A stretch of 64,000 bases of DNA from Argyresthia goedartella (GCA_949825045.1 OX463836.1:15538329-15602328); one strand, 5' to 3'. Counted from the stretch's first letter, positions 18,984 to 28,790 are shown. Made by a program: numbers and translations. The notes: a model not told the origin generated them from the letters alone.

Positions 18984-20335
18984 TTATACCATTAGAGCTT
19001 GAAAATAACTTAGCATAATGTTTCTTGTCTGGTGCCTTTCATCAGCAACGGGAGGACTTGTTTCAGAGGAAGGAAATACCGGTTGAGGTGGAACATGTAC
19101 TTCCGGGTCCTCTTGAGGTTCATCTTCATTTTTTGTTCTGGCTAGATTGTGTAATACAGCACAAGCTACAATTACATCTTGTGCAAGTGGTAGTTTACAT
19201 CTCAAATCAATACTTAAGACCGGAAAGCGTCTTTTCCATACTCCAAAGCATCTTTCGATGACATTCCGGGATCGGATCTGTGACTCATTGTACAAGCTCT
19301 GAGCAGGTGTTGTTGGGTTTTGAATTGGAATCAGTAGATAATTAGTTAGTTCATAACCGCTGTCTCCAAGTATGAGTCCATTTCCAAATGCTTGAGAATT
19401 CGAAAATATCATGCTATCATGAGTAGAGCCAGGCCAACGTGCAACTATGTCTTGGAACATTAATTCTGCAGAACACATCGCTTGCACGTTAAAAGATAGA
19501 AAGCCCTTTTTGTTCCTAAAGTTCTCTGCTGTGTTTCCACCGGGTGACTGAATCCGAACATGTGTGCAATCTAATGCTGAGAATACTCTAGGGAATCTGG
19601 CAATCTTGTAGAATTCTTCCTGGCGCTTTCTGACTTCATCAGCGCTTCTTGGCAAATTTATGAAAACCGGTCTCAGTGATGCTATGGCTTCCGTTACTCT
19701 TTTTATAATGCGGCATATAGTAGAGCTATGAATGCCACCAAAATCACCAACTGTGATATAAAAACTCCCAGTGGCATAAAACCTTTATTAATAACGAGTT
19801 ATTAATAACTGCGACATGGGTGGGATACATTGGTTCCTGAAACAATAAAATTGAATTTTAGGGTTAGATAAAACTGAGTAGTAGGTAGATAGTTATTACT
19901 GTTGGTGGTGCCAATGGTGTACTCATAATTTCACATGCACATCATTACTGTAGGGTAAAATCACTTTTAGGTAGGTACAAGTAGATGGTAGTAGGTACTA
20001 TATCTAAATAACACTTACCTTTGTGTTTTGCGCTTGATTTTATCTTCTATCAGCGAAAGCAAATATAGCACAGACTCTTTTAAAAGCCTGAATCTGCGAT
20101 GAAATTCTTTTTCATCCCACATAGTGAAATGGTCAGTCCTCGGTCTCACCATCCTTTCTTTGCGCTCAGGTGGATTTAAGTAATCATTTATCATGGCCTC
20201 TTCGTCGATTGCCAAGTCGTCAATTGTATCAAATACATCCATGGCTATTCGCCAAATCCGTAGGAACATGGTATAATAATCAGTAACAGAAAAATTACTA
20301 GAAATAACCAATGGAAATAACCTCAAACTGCTCAA
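18984..20335 (-). CDS. Harbinger transposase (HARBI1-like), two exons
   Basis: Exon 1 is 20019-20335 and ends CACAAAG before GTAAGT. Exon 2 is 18984-19782 and starts after an AG. Joining them keeps the frame (KTQ/R/FYATGSFYITVGDFGG) and gives about 370 residues. DDE motifs are all present: ALDCTHVRI (first Asp), ARWPGSTHDSMIF (second Asp), and SRNVIERCFGVWKRRFPVLS (Glu). The N-terminus has the helical region common to HARBI1-like proteins. No stop or frameshift seen, so the pair of Harbinger genes appears intact. Translation may start at the first Met of the frame or at MDVFDTIDDL (about 20239). The 236-bp intron holds two copies of TTATTAATAA next to the acceptor. Confidence 0.85.
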
Positions 20336-20552
20336 ACCAAACCAAATAAACCAAGTGACATATGACTTTTGGCGACAGACAACTACTTTATTCTACTGAA
20401 TACAGTTATCTGGCCGTTGAAGAGGCGGATAGATTTATTCCTCTGATAGCAAAGTTATTTCACTGTTATATCCTACCCGACGATTTAAAAATTCAGTTTA
20501 TTGTTAACTGTCGAATAAACAGACAGATAGACTATCTACCTGTTTATCTGGG

Positions 20553-20579
20553 GATGGAGCAATCGCCCCTTAATTTAGT
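20553..20579 (-). repeat. Right terminal inverted repeat of Harbinger
   Basis: Reverse complement starts GGGGCGATTGCTCCATCCCC. Matches 7036-7062 with two differences. TTA follows at 20580-20582. Confidence 0.8.
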
Positions 20580-20582
20580 ATC

Positions 20583-21621
20583 TTTTCAATAATTTTAAAT
20601 GGACCAATCCTCAGCTCATCCATTTTACTTCTATTTAGTTTATTGCCATTCTCTACATATACCATATCTCTTGTATTAAGAATAATTTTAGTTCTGTTTT
20701 TATCAAACATTTGTTCATTGTAATTATTTGATCTATTATTATAACTTTGTTATAATTTCTCTTTTATTTGTTATCTTCCCTCTGTTTGAACCAGCATTTT
20801 TCTTCGGGATGGAACCGGTATGTTTTATTTAAGTTTTCACAGATTTTACACGGCTTTATTTTATCAGATTTTCCTTTATAATCTTCTGTGATCTTTTTAT
20901 TCTTGATATAATTCTTTTTGTTCACCATATGTTCGTATTTTCCAATTTAATTGTAGAGGTTGGAAGTTGTTTTCACATCTTATTTATCAATTTTCTCTAT
21001 TATATAATTTAGTAATCCTATCACAATAAGATTGATCATTGTTTGGGTGTCAATGTATTTGTTAACCTCTAGTAACAGTCTTTCTTTTTTTGTTACATAC
21101 TCCAGTAATGATCCAGCTTGAAATCTAAATGTAAAAGCATATTTGATTTGTGACCAACCTTTGTTGTACATTCGGAGTTCACCGTCAATTTTATTAACAA
21201 ACTGCTATACCAATCTTGGCACTGTTTTTCTAGTAGATTCCAATCTTATCTTGATCCTGTATAATCTCGAATCTTTCACATTCATTCTCAAAGTATTAGT
21301 GTTATTGTGGGAAGGCGTTGACTTTTCTATAATCTCTTCTAAATACTGGTCACCAAACTGTACATTTTCACCTTCATCTAAGTATATTTTTCTCAAATCT
21401 GTAGTAAGAGGGATCCATACTGATCGTGTCTTTTTAAGGGCATTTTTGATTTTGGTAAATACATTTGAAGATGATATGGCAGTGTGCTTACTTATGGGTT
21501 TTAACTCATCTGGTACATCGAAAACAGATCCGTCCGGCGTCTCAATTGAGGTTATGCAGATGTGATTTGTTTTTCCATCCGTTGATCCCAATACCATAAA
21601 TTTAAACCGTAATTTTTCCAT
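20583..21621 (-). pseudogene. Gypsy remnant G: gag and integrase end
   Basis: Minus-strand pieces of one Ty3/Gypsy-like element. 21205-21621 is a gag N-terminal part (about 138 residues; I do not recognise the family). 20980-21171 continues it (FRFQAGSLLEYVTKKERLL resembles gag capsid). 20764-20928 ends gag with a spaced zinc motif, CKICENLNKTYRFHPEEKC, and a stop. Immediately next, about 20583-20745, is an integrase C-terminus (RDMVYVENGNKLNRSK, LRIGPFKIIEKILN). Protease, reverse transcriptase and the integrase core are missing, so a large internal deletion preceded the Harbinger hit. The end of the integrase is at 6949-7035. Confidence 0.65.
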
Positions 21622-21639
21622 TTTACTTTTTACAGGATC

Positions 21640-21930
21640 CCGTTTGATAGGGAATGTGTTTATATGCTAGCGTTCACACGAGCATACCGCATGCGGGATC
21701 CTGCATAAAACCCATCCGGTCGAATTGTGCCATTCGGTTTTGTCACTAGAAACTGGATCCGTAGTCTTGTAAAAAGCGGGATCCCGTTTAATCACACCTG
21801 TAAAAAAGTTGGGTACAGGTATTCTTAAATGTATTTCGGCAAGTATTTCGTTTGTTAATAGGCTATCAGCGAAGGGTTCTCGAAATGCGTTTAACAAAGT
21901 AGCTGCGATCCGAAAAAATTGGAACATATG
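21640..21930 (-). pseudogene. Possible transposase C-terminal fragment and a palindromic repeat
   Basis: The minus frame from 21927 starts FRIAATLLNAFREPFADSLL, which resembles the RIAAxLxNAF block seen after the DDE domain of a family of insect transposases. The rest of the frame (left of about 21800) does not continue it and carries GCGGGATCCCG palindromes twice (about 21636 and 21779), suggesting a separate repeat. Low certainty. Confidence 0.35.
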
Positions 21931-22009
21931 AGGCAGAGCTCTATTGAAATATGTTTGCCTGAATAGAATCTGAATCTATTGAATGCTGTTCTCTGGCTTT
22001 CTTTACATA

Positions 22010-23149
22010 ACTGAAGACATCACCAAGTAGTAGTGATTAGACCAGGCGAATCGATCAACTCAACCCAATGGTTATGACGCAAGTACATTTCACAAATTCT
22101 GGCACCCTCTGGTACGAAGATGTTGAAGTCGCAAAACACTTTGATCTTGATTCGCTCAGGTACTCGAAGTCTTTGATCCGATAAGCATCCGTGAAACAAA
22201 CAATGGTTGAAGTGTTTGCCACTCTTTTGTATTCCGGAACTATTATTTCGTCTTGAACTGCAACGGGAGCTGGGACCTGGTTGTCTTCCCTTTGTGTATT
22301 GCGATTAACGCGCTGAGCGCGTTGAAAACAAGGCCGGCATATGAAAGTATCTTCCCGGCCAAAAACCTGTTAACAAGATAAAAAGAAATATGTGGGTTTT
22401 TGATTTAACATTATTTTTTTAAAAATAATTATGTATTTTAAAGCGAGAACACTAGAGAGGTGCAATATGTCATTTATGTGACGACACACAAAGCATATAA
22501 AACTTTCTTTAACATGTCGTGACAACTGTTAACAGTATATTTTTATTAACCTACATTTCGTTTTTAGGGTTCTGTACCCGAAGGGTGCCAAACGGGACCC
22601 TATTACTGAGACTTCCGTCCGTCTGTCACCAGGCTGTATCTTATGAACCGTGGTAGATAGACATTTGCAATTTTCACAGATGATGTATTTCTGTTGCCGC
22701 TACAACAACAAATGCTAAAATTCAGAATATTTTTTTTTAATTACTCAAAGGATCTTGTGGTCACTATTTGAATTAATTTTACCTCTGAGACTTGCAAAAA
22801 TCAGGCCGATGTTTGTAGCCACACTGCGAGATGATAAAAGCGGTCTCAAATGGTCAATCCATAAAGACAATAGCCACCACGTTTTATAACTTTGTGATAT
22901 ATTAACCATTGTAGCTGACACCCTAAAGTAGCGTACAGCCCCGGGCTTCTCTGCATGTGCACAGAACATCGAAATCAAATAGTGAATAGTCAGTCAAATA
23001 AGTTACTTAAAATAATTACTTACATAGTTTGGAGGTAGATGAGGCCTGATGTAGTCCATTAAAAACTGATTCTCCACAAAAAAGTCTTGCGTGAGAGTGA
23101 AACGCCTCCTATTCCGAGTGGAAAGGTGGCAGGTTACGCAATGATCCAT
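22010..23149 (-). pseudogene. N-terminal part of an intron-containing transposase-like gene
   Basis: Exon 1 (23025-23149) encodes MDHCVTCHLSTRNRRRFTL and LMDYIRPHLPPNY, then a GTAAGT donor. An AACAG acceptor precedes exon 2 at 22366, which reads VFGREDTFICRPCFQRAQR, later NTSTIVCFTDAYRIKD, KIKVFCDFNIFVPEGARIC and YLRHNHWVEL down to about 22010. The two Cys pairs (CVTC, CRPC) form a zinc-finger-like unit only when spliced. The pattern VPxxARxCxxHL is one I associate with N-termini of insect DDE transposases. The catalytic part is missing. Unnamed family; inference. Confidence 0.5.
22566..22730 (+). repeat. Dispersed repeat of lepidopteran type
   Basis: The sequence begins GGGTTCTGTACCCGAAGGGT, continues with ACGGGACCCTATTACTGAGA and CCGTCCGTCTGTC, and later CACAGATGATGTATTTCTG. 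I recognise this as a very common non-coding interspersed repeat of moth and butterfly genomes. It lies within the intron of the transposase-like gene. Confidence 0.65.
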
Positions 23150-23930
23150 CTCATCTTTTAATTGAAAACAATTACTGACAAAATGCTAGTCCAGATCTTT
23201 GTGGATCACACAGCACAAAAGTCCAATTCAAGCCAAAATGTCGTGGAATTCGATGAAACCGATCCAAGTCCGGTAGGCAGGCCAAGTAGTTGAAATCAAA
23301 ATTAAGAGCACAGAAAAACGCAGTTGACACAATGCGAAACAATGAGCAACTGAGATAAATAATTATCGCAACAAAGAGTTAAGGGGAGGGGGTGACAAGT
23401 GGTAACGAGGGGTGGCGGAGAAGCGGACAAGTCGGCAACCTTAAAATGTGGTTTAGGACAATGCTATTATATCGTAGAACAATAGCGAAACAAGCAGGTA
23501 GCATCTTTTTCTTTCATTTTAGTTGACGTTTTTCGTATATTTTGAAGCTTCATAACTTTTTACCTAAATAACATAGAGATTTCAAATTAAGTAATCTTGA
23601 CAGCTGTATTTATAAGGAATCGATGTAGATATGTCGACTCAGTGGCCGCGACCAGTATCAGGTTCCATACATGTTTGTCCAATGTCCTTTGTTGTCCTCA
23701 GCAATTTGTTCCCACTCATATTTTGTGTCGAGCAATTTTATAAACTCCTGATGCAAATTATTCCATGACATTTGTTACTTCTATTTTTAGTAAGACTCCC
23801 ACTCGATATGTGTAATGTAAATCCATGTATGAACACCCAAATGTCAAGTACCTGCAAATTGAAAACATAAGTAGTGTTATTCCTATATCCCTATATATAT
23901 ATGTATATCCCTTCCCCCCCGGACCTCGTA
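23150..23930. other. Unassigned stretch
   Basis: No convincing gene. A short minus-strand frame near 23660-23770 (starts MSWNNLHQEFIKLLDTKYEW) ends after 38 residues and matches nothing I know. The rest is AT-rich. Confidence 0.5.
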
Positions 23931-24181
23931 TAGAAATAAATAAAATAAAAATAAAATATGTTTATTCAATGACCAAATGATACATATAAGTTTCGGCTGG
24001 AGCCTTCTATTAAGTAATAATACCTGTATCAGAAGACTCCGCTCCCTCACGTCCGTGACTGACTAACAAATTTAATGGTGCTACTTTTACTAACATAACT
24101 TAAATTAAAGTTTAAAATAAGACAAAAATAATAATAATAAGAGAACTAGAAGAAAAGAAAAATATTCTTAGAAAAATGATT

Positions 24182-24292
24182 GTGTTTTTGTGTGTGAGTG
24201 TGTGTGTGTGTGTGTGTGTATGTGTGTGTGTGTGTATGTGTGTGTTTGTGTGTGTGTGTGAGGGTGTGTGTGTGTGTGTGTGTGTATATGGA
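24182..24292 (-). repeat. (GT)n tract in Z 3' untranslated region
   Basis: About 110 bases of GT with TGTA and TTTG interruptions on the plus strand, that is CA-rich on the element strand. Directly comparable with 1888-1998 in V. Confidence 0.9.
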
Positions 24293-24390
24293 GGTTGGTC
24301 CAGCACTTTTGTACTGTTATGGGTACGGGAATAATAAGGTAAGTTATTTTAATTGTTTTAGGCTTGGTACAAACAATTAGGTACCTAAAC

Positions 24391-27360
24391 CTAAGTGTTT
24401 GTACTTATGAGCAATTCTATTTCGTCATAATTTAGTGTCTTTAGCCAATTAGTTAAAAGTTTTTTAACTTCATAGTATTGTTTGGGGTAGATATCTAGAT
24501 TTTTATTTAGTGTATTATATAAACGGGCTGATTGTGTTTCGTATTGTATCATAGCAAATTTAGACTGCCTGGCTTTAATTACAATTGCAGTGTGAGCTCT
24601 CCTTTTTTCAAGAACCTTAGGGTCAAAACGTAGGGTTTTTTGGACTCTTAGGGTAGCTTTTAGTATGTATAGCTTTCTTACACTTAGCATTTGGCATAGT
24701 GAGTATAAGTCCACAGTCGGAAATCTAAATGGCCTGAAGTACATGACTTTTATTAGTGCTCGTTGTGATCTCTCTACTTCGATTAATTTAGTTTTAGCAG
24801 ATCCCCCCCAGATGGTGATACAATAGCATAGAACGGATTGGCCCAGGGCAACATATATTTGATTGAGCAATAAAGGTGCAGCAACATTTCGCAAGGTTTT
24901 GAAGACCCAAATAAGTTTTCTTATTCTAGCGCCAAGCAATTCAATTTGTGCAGACCACCCCAGTCTCTGATCAATTATGACCCCTAAGTATTTAAACGTA
25001 CTTACTTTGTTTATGATTGTGCAGTCACAACTTGAGTCAGAGCCATAGTTGGCACAATTTTTATGAACCCTGATAGTGAAATCATCTTTCGGTTGAGTCT
25101 TATTTGTCTTGGTAAAGCACATGTAGTTTGTCTTTAAAGCATTAAGGGTTAGCAGATTGGACCCAAGCCACTGTGAAATCTTGCGTAAGCCTATCTCAGC
25201 TTGCATACGAGCTCCAGCCCAGGCCTTATTAGAAAATACTACAGCAGTATCATCAGCGTAACATATAATTTTAGCGTTGTCAATTTTTAGGTTAATTAGA
25301 TCGTTTATGTAGATTAAAAACAAGGTAGGTCCCAGAACGCTCCCCTGAGGCACGCCATAGACAATTTCAGAGTCTTCGCTAGTGTGTAGCCCGATCCTTA
25401 CTTTTTGCTTCCTATTACTAAGATAATCTCGAAAGAGAGCCAGAGGAGTATCTCTAATGCCAGCATTTTCAAGCTTTTGCACAAGAATGGGAAGGCAGAC
25501 CGTATCAAAGGCCTTTTTAAGGTCTAAAAACACTGCAAGGCATTTATTGTTATTGTCTACCTGGTCAACGATATGTGAGGTTAGAGCTGTCACGGCGTCT
25601 TCCGTGGACTTTCCTGTTCGAAAGCCAAACTGTGAGTCTGATAGTATGTTGTATTTATCTAGGTAAGAAATTAGCCTTTTGTTTATTAACTTTTCTAACA
25701 CTTTTGAAATTGAGGATAGAACAGATATGGGTCTGTAGTTGTTGACGTCATCAGTGTCCCCACCCTTATGCACTGGTGTAATTATTGAGTGTTTCAGCAA
25801 ATGAGGAAAAATCCCTCGACTAAAGCATAGATTAGTTAAGTGAGTGATGACTGGTATGATTTCAAATTTAGCCATTTTAAGAAAATGTGTGGGTATACTG
25901 TCCCAGCCAGGGGCGCTGTCAATTTTTAGGCCCATTATTATAGCATGAACTTCCTCGTCATCAGTCTCTAAGAGAGCAAAAGAATTTGTTTGGGCAGCTG
26001 GTCTATCAGTGAAAGATGTGTTAGTTGTTGTGTTAGTTATGGACATAATTTTTTCAGCTAGGTCTTTTCCAATATTCACAAAGTAGTCGTTTACATGATT
26101 GGCTGCTTCAGTAGGGGATGGTCTTAAATTTAGTAGTTTAATATTATCTGTTTTATTTTTGTTAAGGTTTGTTATGGACTTAATGCATTTCCATAGTGTT
26201 TTTGAGTTTTTTGTAGAATTAGCCAATTGTTCTCGTTGATACTGTCGTTTGAGTTTCTTTATTAAATTATTGCAGAAGTTGCGATACCTTTTGTAGCTTA
26301 TTCTAGAGACTTCATTATGTGGATCTAGTCGTAAAGTCTTTTGTAGCTTATTTCTATTTCTTATACATAGTAATATGCCAGGAGTTATCCAGGGTTTTAT
26401 AACACGTTTCAGTTTTGGAATTTGTATTATTTTCGTATTCTCATTCAGGGATTCGGTAATTTTGTTTATCAATTGTTCTACTACAGAGTCAGGGTCATCA
26501 CAGAGTAGGATTTCTTCTAGATTTGATTTAGCTAAAGTGATAAGCGCGCTGTGAAAGTCTGTGACGGTTTTAATTTTCTTACATTCTTTTTTAGTGGTTT
26601 GACCGGATAAATTTAAAAATATCAAACAATGATCCGTTATACTTGTATTTAAGACAGCGATTTGGGCAGATGTTTTGTCTGTCTGAATTTTTAACATGAA
26701 GTGATCTAAACAACTTCTTTCCCTAGTGGGGAACTGGTGTCCTGTCAAGATGCCGTGCATTGATAACATGTTGACATAGCTGAGCCTGTTTTCCTGCAAG
26801 TAGGTTTTCTCATTTTCTTTTCGAATTAGGTTTATATTTATGTCCCCGGTAACTATTATATTTTTGTAGGCTTTTAAAGTATCTAAATGCAAGCTAAGGG
26901 AGTTGATGAACTGTTCCGCGTCTGTATTTGATGGAGAACGGTATATAGCAAGTATGACGGTATCAATTGTTCGTATTTGAATACACGATGCATGGACCAG
27001 TTTTATCTCTTTAAGATCAGTCACAATTACATCATTTTGGATGTATGTTACCACTCCGTCGTTCTGATTAAGATTGTGAATTGTTGCACATGATGTATAG
27101 TTTTCCAGGGGCGGAATTGGTCTATCTAAGTTAAGACGGCATTCCGTCAAGATAATTATATCAGGTCGTGTTTTTATCATTTGAAGGTTTAAGTTAAGAT
27201 CGCCGATATTACTGTACACACTCCTTATATTTTGACAGAATATTTTAAGATCGTTGTCTTTAATAGTTAAACGTGTAGTTAGTTCTTCGATGTCACACTT
27301 TACAACGCGCGCAATATCAAAATTATCTATTTCATTTAGGTTTGTAAGAGAATTATCCAT
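24391..27360 (-). CDS. ORF2 protein of element Z (endonuclease and reverse transcriptase)
   Basis: 989 residues, uninterrupted. Endonuclease (about 35-245): FCQNIRSVYSNI, IIILTECRL (catalytic Glu), AIYRSPSNTDAEQF, VTGDININL, TSITDHCLIFLNL (Asp-His pair). Reverse transcriptase (about 480-770): GWDSIPTHFLK, NNYRPISVLSSISKVLE, FLDLKKAFDTV, YGVPQGSVLGPTLFLIYIND, CYADDTAVVF (catalytic Asp pair), KYLGVIIDQRLGWSAQ, then WGGSAKTK and a C-terminal domain. This is the Jockey/CR1-superfamily layout. The protein would nick genomic DNA and prime reverse transcription of its own RNA. The ATG at 27360 gives MDNSLTNLNEIDN. All catalytic motifs are present. Confidence 0.93.
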   Translation of the reverse strand: MDNSLTNLNEIDNFDIARVVKCDIEELTTRLTIKDNDLKIFCQNIRSVYSNIGDLNLNLQMIKTRPDIIILTECRLNLDRPIPPLENYTSCATIHNLNQNDGVVTYIQNDVIVTDLKEIKLVHASCIQIRTIDTVILAIYRSPSNTDAEQFINSLSLHLDTLKAYKNIIVTGDININLIRKENEKTYLQENRLSYVNMLSMHGILTGHQFPTRERSCLDHFMLKIQTDKTSAQIAVLNTSITDHCLIFLNLSGQTTKKECKKIKTVTDFHSALITLAKSNLEEILLCDDPDSVVEQLINKITESLNENTKIIQIPKLKRVIKPWITPGILLCIRNRNKLQKTLRLDPHNEVSRISYKRYRNFCNNLIKKLKRQYQREQLANSTKNSKTLWKCIKSITNLNKNKTDNIKLLNLRPSPTEAANHVNDYFVNIGKDLAEKIMSITNTTTNTSFTDRPAAQTNSFALLETDDEEVHAIIMGLKIDSAPGWDSIPTHFLKMAKFEIIPVITHLTNLCFSRGIFPHLLKHSIITPVHKGGDTDDVNNYRPISVLSSISKVLEKLINKRLISYLDKYNILSDSQFGFRTGKSTEDAVTALTSHIVDQVDNNNKCLAVFLDLKKAFDTVCLPILVQKLENAGIRDTPLALFRDYLSNRKQKVRIGLHTSEDSEIVYGVPQGSVLGPTLFLIYINDLINLKIDNAKIICYADDTAVVFSNKAWAGARMQAEIGLRKISQWLGSNLLTLNALKTNYMCFTKTNKTQPKDDFTIRVHKNCANYGSDSSCDCTIINKVSTFKYLGVIIDQRLGWSAQIELLGARIRKLIWVFKTLRNVAAPLLLNQIYVALGQSVLCYCITIWGGSAKTKLIEVERSQRALIKVMYFRPFRFPTVDLYSLCQMLSVRKLYILKATLRVQKTLRFDPKVLEKRRAHTAIVIKARQSKFAMIQYETQSARLYNTLNKNLDIYPKQYYEVKKLLTNWLKTLNYDEIELLISTNT

Positions 27361-27694
27361 ATTTAAATTTATTTATAAGTCTGATGGTGAAGGTAAAGTT
27401 TTGTCTTATCAAACATATATATTTGTTTTTGCCACTTTTGGTAAAATTCGTTATTAGGGTTTTGTAGAAATAATGCAGTACTGGTGCCATTTTGTTATTC
27501 AGGAATGTATGTTTATGTGCGTGCGTGGGTGTGTTTTGTAAGGTGTGTAAGATTGTTTTATTTGTTTCATGATGATAAGGTGTGTTTGTGTGTGGTTTTT
27601 GCGTATGTGTAACATTTTGTGTATCAGACATGATTTTTAACAAGCATAAAAGAAAGATTGATGTTTGTAACTGAAAACAAATAAGAATATCTAG
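27361..27694 (-). other. Inter-ORF spacer of element Z
   Basis: No gene. 27480-27610 is GT-rich on plus (GTGCGTGCGTGGGTGTG and similar), CA-rich on the element strand. Two ORFs this far apart imply a reinitiation or a separate message for ORF2. Confidence 0.6.
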
Positions 27695-28663
27695 TCACCT
27701 GGAATTTATTAAGCCCTGTATTTGAGCTTCACATTTAATCAGGATTTTAGGCGAGTTGTCGTCCTTCCTAACGAACACTTTACCAAACGCAGTCCAACAG
27801 TACTTAAATGCATGTGATCTAGATAGATCTCGAGCAAGAAAGTACAGCCGAGCCGCCCTTGGTGTCAGTTGTTCAGATACAAATATGGGCGAGTCTCCGT
27901 TTTCACTGATTCCCAGGTGTCTAACGCACAGTTTAGTCGACTTGTTTTTGTGATTGTAGGTTTTGCAGGCAGCAAGCATGTCAGTCCTCAACAATGTTGA
28001 CGACAATTCTACAACCACAGTTTTGTTGTTATCCTTTTTGTGTATACGGAAAATGTCTTTCACTAGACTCTTTGAGAAGTCTGGACATCCAACTGATCTT
28101 GATAGTTCAGTAGTTATCTTCAGGAGGTCTTCTGTAGTCTCGTTTTGTTTAAAAGGAACATTTTTTATTTCAATGCATGTTTTCCTACTTGAACGTTGCA
28201 TATCCTCTAGTTTATCTTCCAATAGGATAATGTATTCTCGGTCCTTTTTTGTCTGCGCCTCCATTGTTTCGAGTTTATTTTTCATGTCTTCGTTTTGAGC
28301 GCTCAAGTGAGTCATGGACGTCTCAATGTTTAGTATTGATTGTCGTATTTCACATAATGAGGAACCCACCGTAGTAGATGCAGTCCCCTGTGTATCGATG
28401 AATGTTTGGAACATATTCCTCATTTCCTCCTTGAAGTTAGTGAAATTGGCAAGTATTGTATCGCTTTCAACGCCCTCGCTGTAGTTGTCGCGTTTCTGCT
28501 TTCCCGTGCGACGCGTGACATTACTGTCAGCCCTTTCGTCGTGCCGCAAAGAGATTCCATAAACGGGGTTAGCTTGTTCCATAGGGCTTTTCACTGCGCT
28601 GTCTGATATTGCTGAGGACTCCGATGGTGTAGTTGGAGGAGGAGTTCGTGTTACTTTGCTCAT
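27695..28663 (-). CDS. ORF1 protein of element Z (coiled coil, Baculo_FP-like C-terminus)
   Basis: 322 residues from the ATG at 28663 (MSKVTRTPPPTTPSES). The open frame runs further upstream through a GTG, but that lies in the tRNA-like stretch, so the ATG is preferred. Ser/Pro-rich N-terminus, coiled coil about residues 85-175 (CEIRQSILNIETSMTHLSAQ, KKDREYIILLEDKLEDMQ), then CIEIKNVPFKQ opening an RNA-recognition-like fold, and a C-terminal block PIFVSEQLTPRAARLYFLAR ... YCWTAFGKVFVRKD. The last block is what the Baculo_FP family describes. Presumed RNA-binding partner of ORF2 in the ribonucleoprotein. Unlike Y it has no PHD-like finger. Intact. Confidence 0.88.
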   Translation of the reverse strand: MSKVTRTPPPTTPSESSAISDSAVKSPMEQANPVYGISLRHDERADSNVTRRTGKQKRDNYSEGVESDTILANFTNFKEEMRNMFQTFIDTQGTASTTVGSSLCEIRQSILNIETSMTHLSAQNEDMKNKLETMEAQTKKDREYIILLEDKLEDMQRSSRKTCIEIKNVPFKQNETTEDLLKITTELSRSVGCPDFSKSLVKDIFRIHKKDNNKTVVVELSSTLLRTDMLAACKTYNHKNKSTKLCVRHLGISENGDSPIFVSEQLTPRAARLYFLARDLSRSHAFKYCWTAFGKVFVRKDDNSPKILIKCEAQIQGLINSR

Positions 28664-28693
28664 TTTATAAAATAAAAGAGGAACAAATCTGTT

Positions 28694-28765
28694 TGTCACC
28701 CGGATTTGAACACGGGACTCTTAGCACAGCAGGCAGACGCTCAACCTACTCCGCCAATGAGTGGA
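28694..28765 (-). other. tRNA-like sequence upstream of Z ORF1
   Basis: On the element strand: GGCGGAGTAGGTTGAGCG resembles a tRNA D-arm/A-box, and CCCGTGTTCAAATCCGGG forms a T-arm with a B-box (GTTCAAATCC), spaced about as in tRNAs. It ends about 30 bases before the ORF1 ATG, sense orientation. More tRNA-like than the one in Y. It could be a promoter for RNA polymerase III, a relic of a SINE, or a diverged tRNA. Confidence 0.6.
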
Positions 28766-28790
28766 TGCGTAGGTGAGTGAAATTTGCGTT

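Larger units (their letters stand above)
7036..20579. mobile_element. Harbinger DNA transposon, interrupted by Y and BEL1
   Basis: Terminal inverted repeats begin GGGGCGATTG at 7036 (inward, plus) and at 20579 (inward, minus). About 27 bases match with two differences. TTA flanks both ends (7033-7035 and 20580-20582), the 3-bp duplication expected of the Harbinger superfamily. Inside are the two expected genes: a Myb/SANT-like DNA-binding protein (17934-18860) and a DDE transposase with one intron (18984-20335). The element's own length is about 3.4 kb once Y (with BEL1) is set aside. It inserted into the integrase end of Gypsy remnant G, and the G frame continues across the site. Confidence 0.8.
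23935..28790 (-). mobile_element. Non-LTR retrotransposon Z, apparently complete
   Basis: Two intact ORFs on the minus strand: ORF1 (27695-28663) and ORF2 (24391-27360). A tRNA-like stretch lies upstream of ORF1, CA-rich spacers follow ORF1 and ORF2, and the 3' end at about 23935-23975 has AATAAA and an ATTTTATTT-type tail on the element strand. No lesion found in either ORF. Same group as Y, W and V. A candidate for a recently active copy. The 5' limit is not precisely visible. Confidence 0.82.

Noticed and set aside
23660..23770. 38-residue minus-strand frame (MSWNNLHQEF...)
   Set aside because: Too short and no match that I know; may be a fragment of an element.
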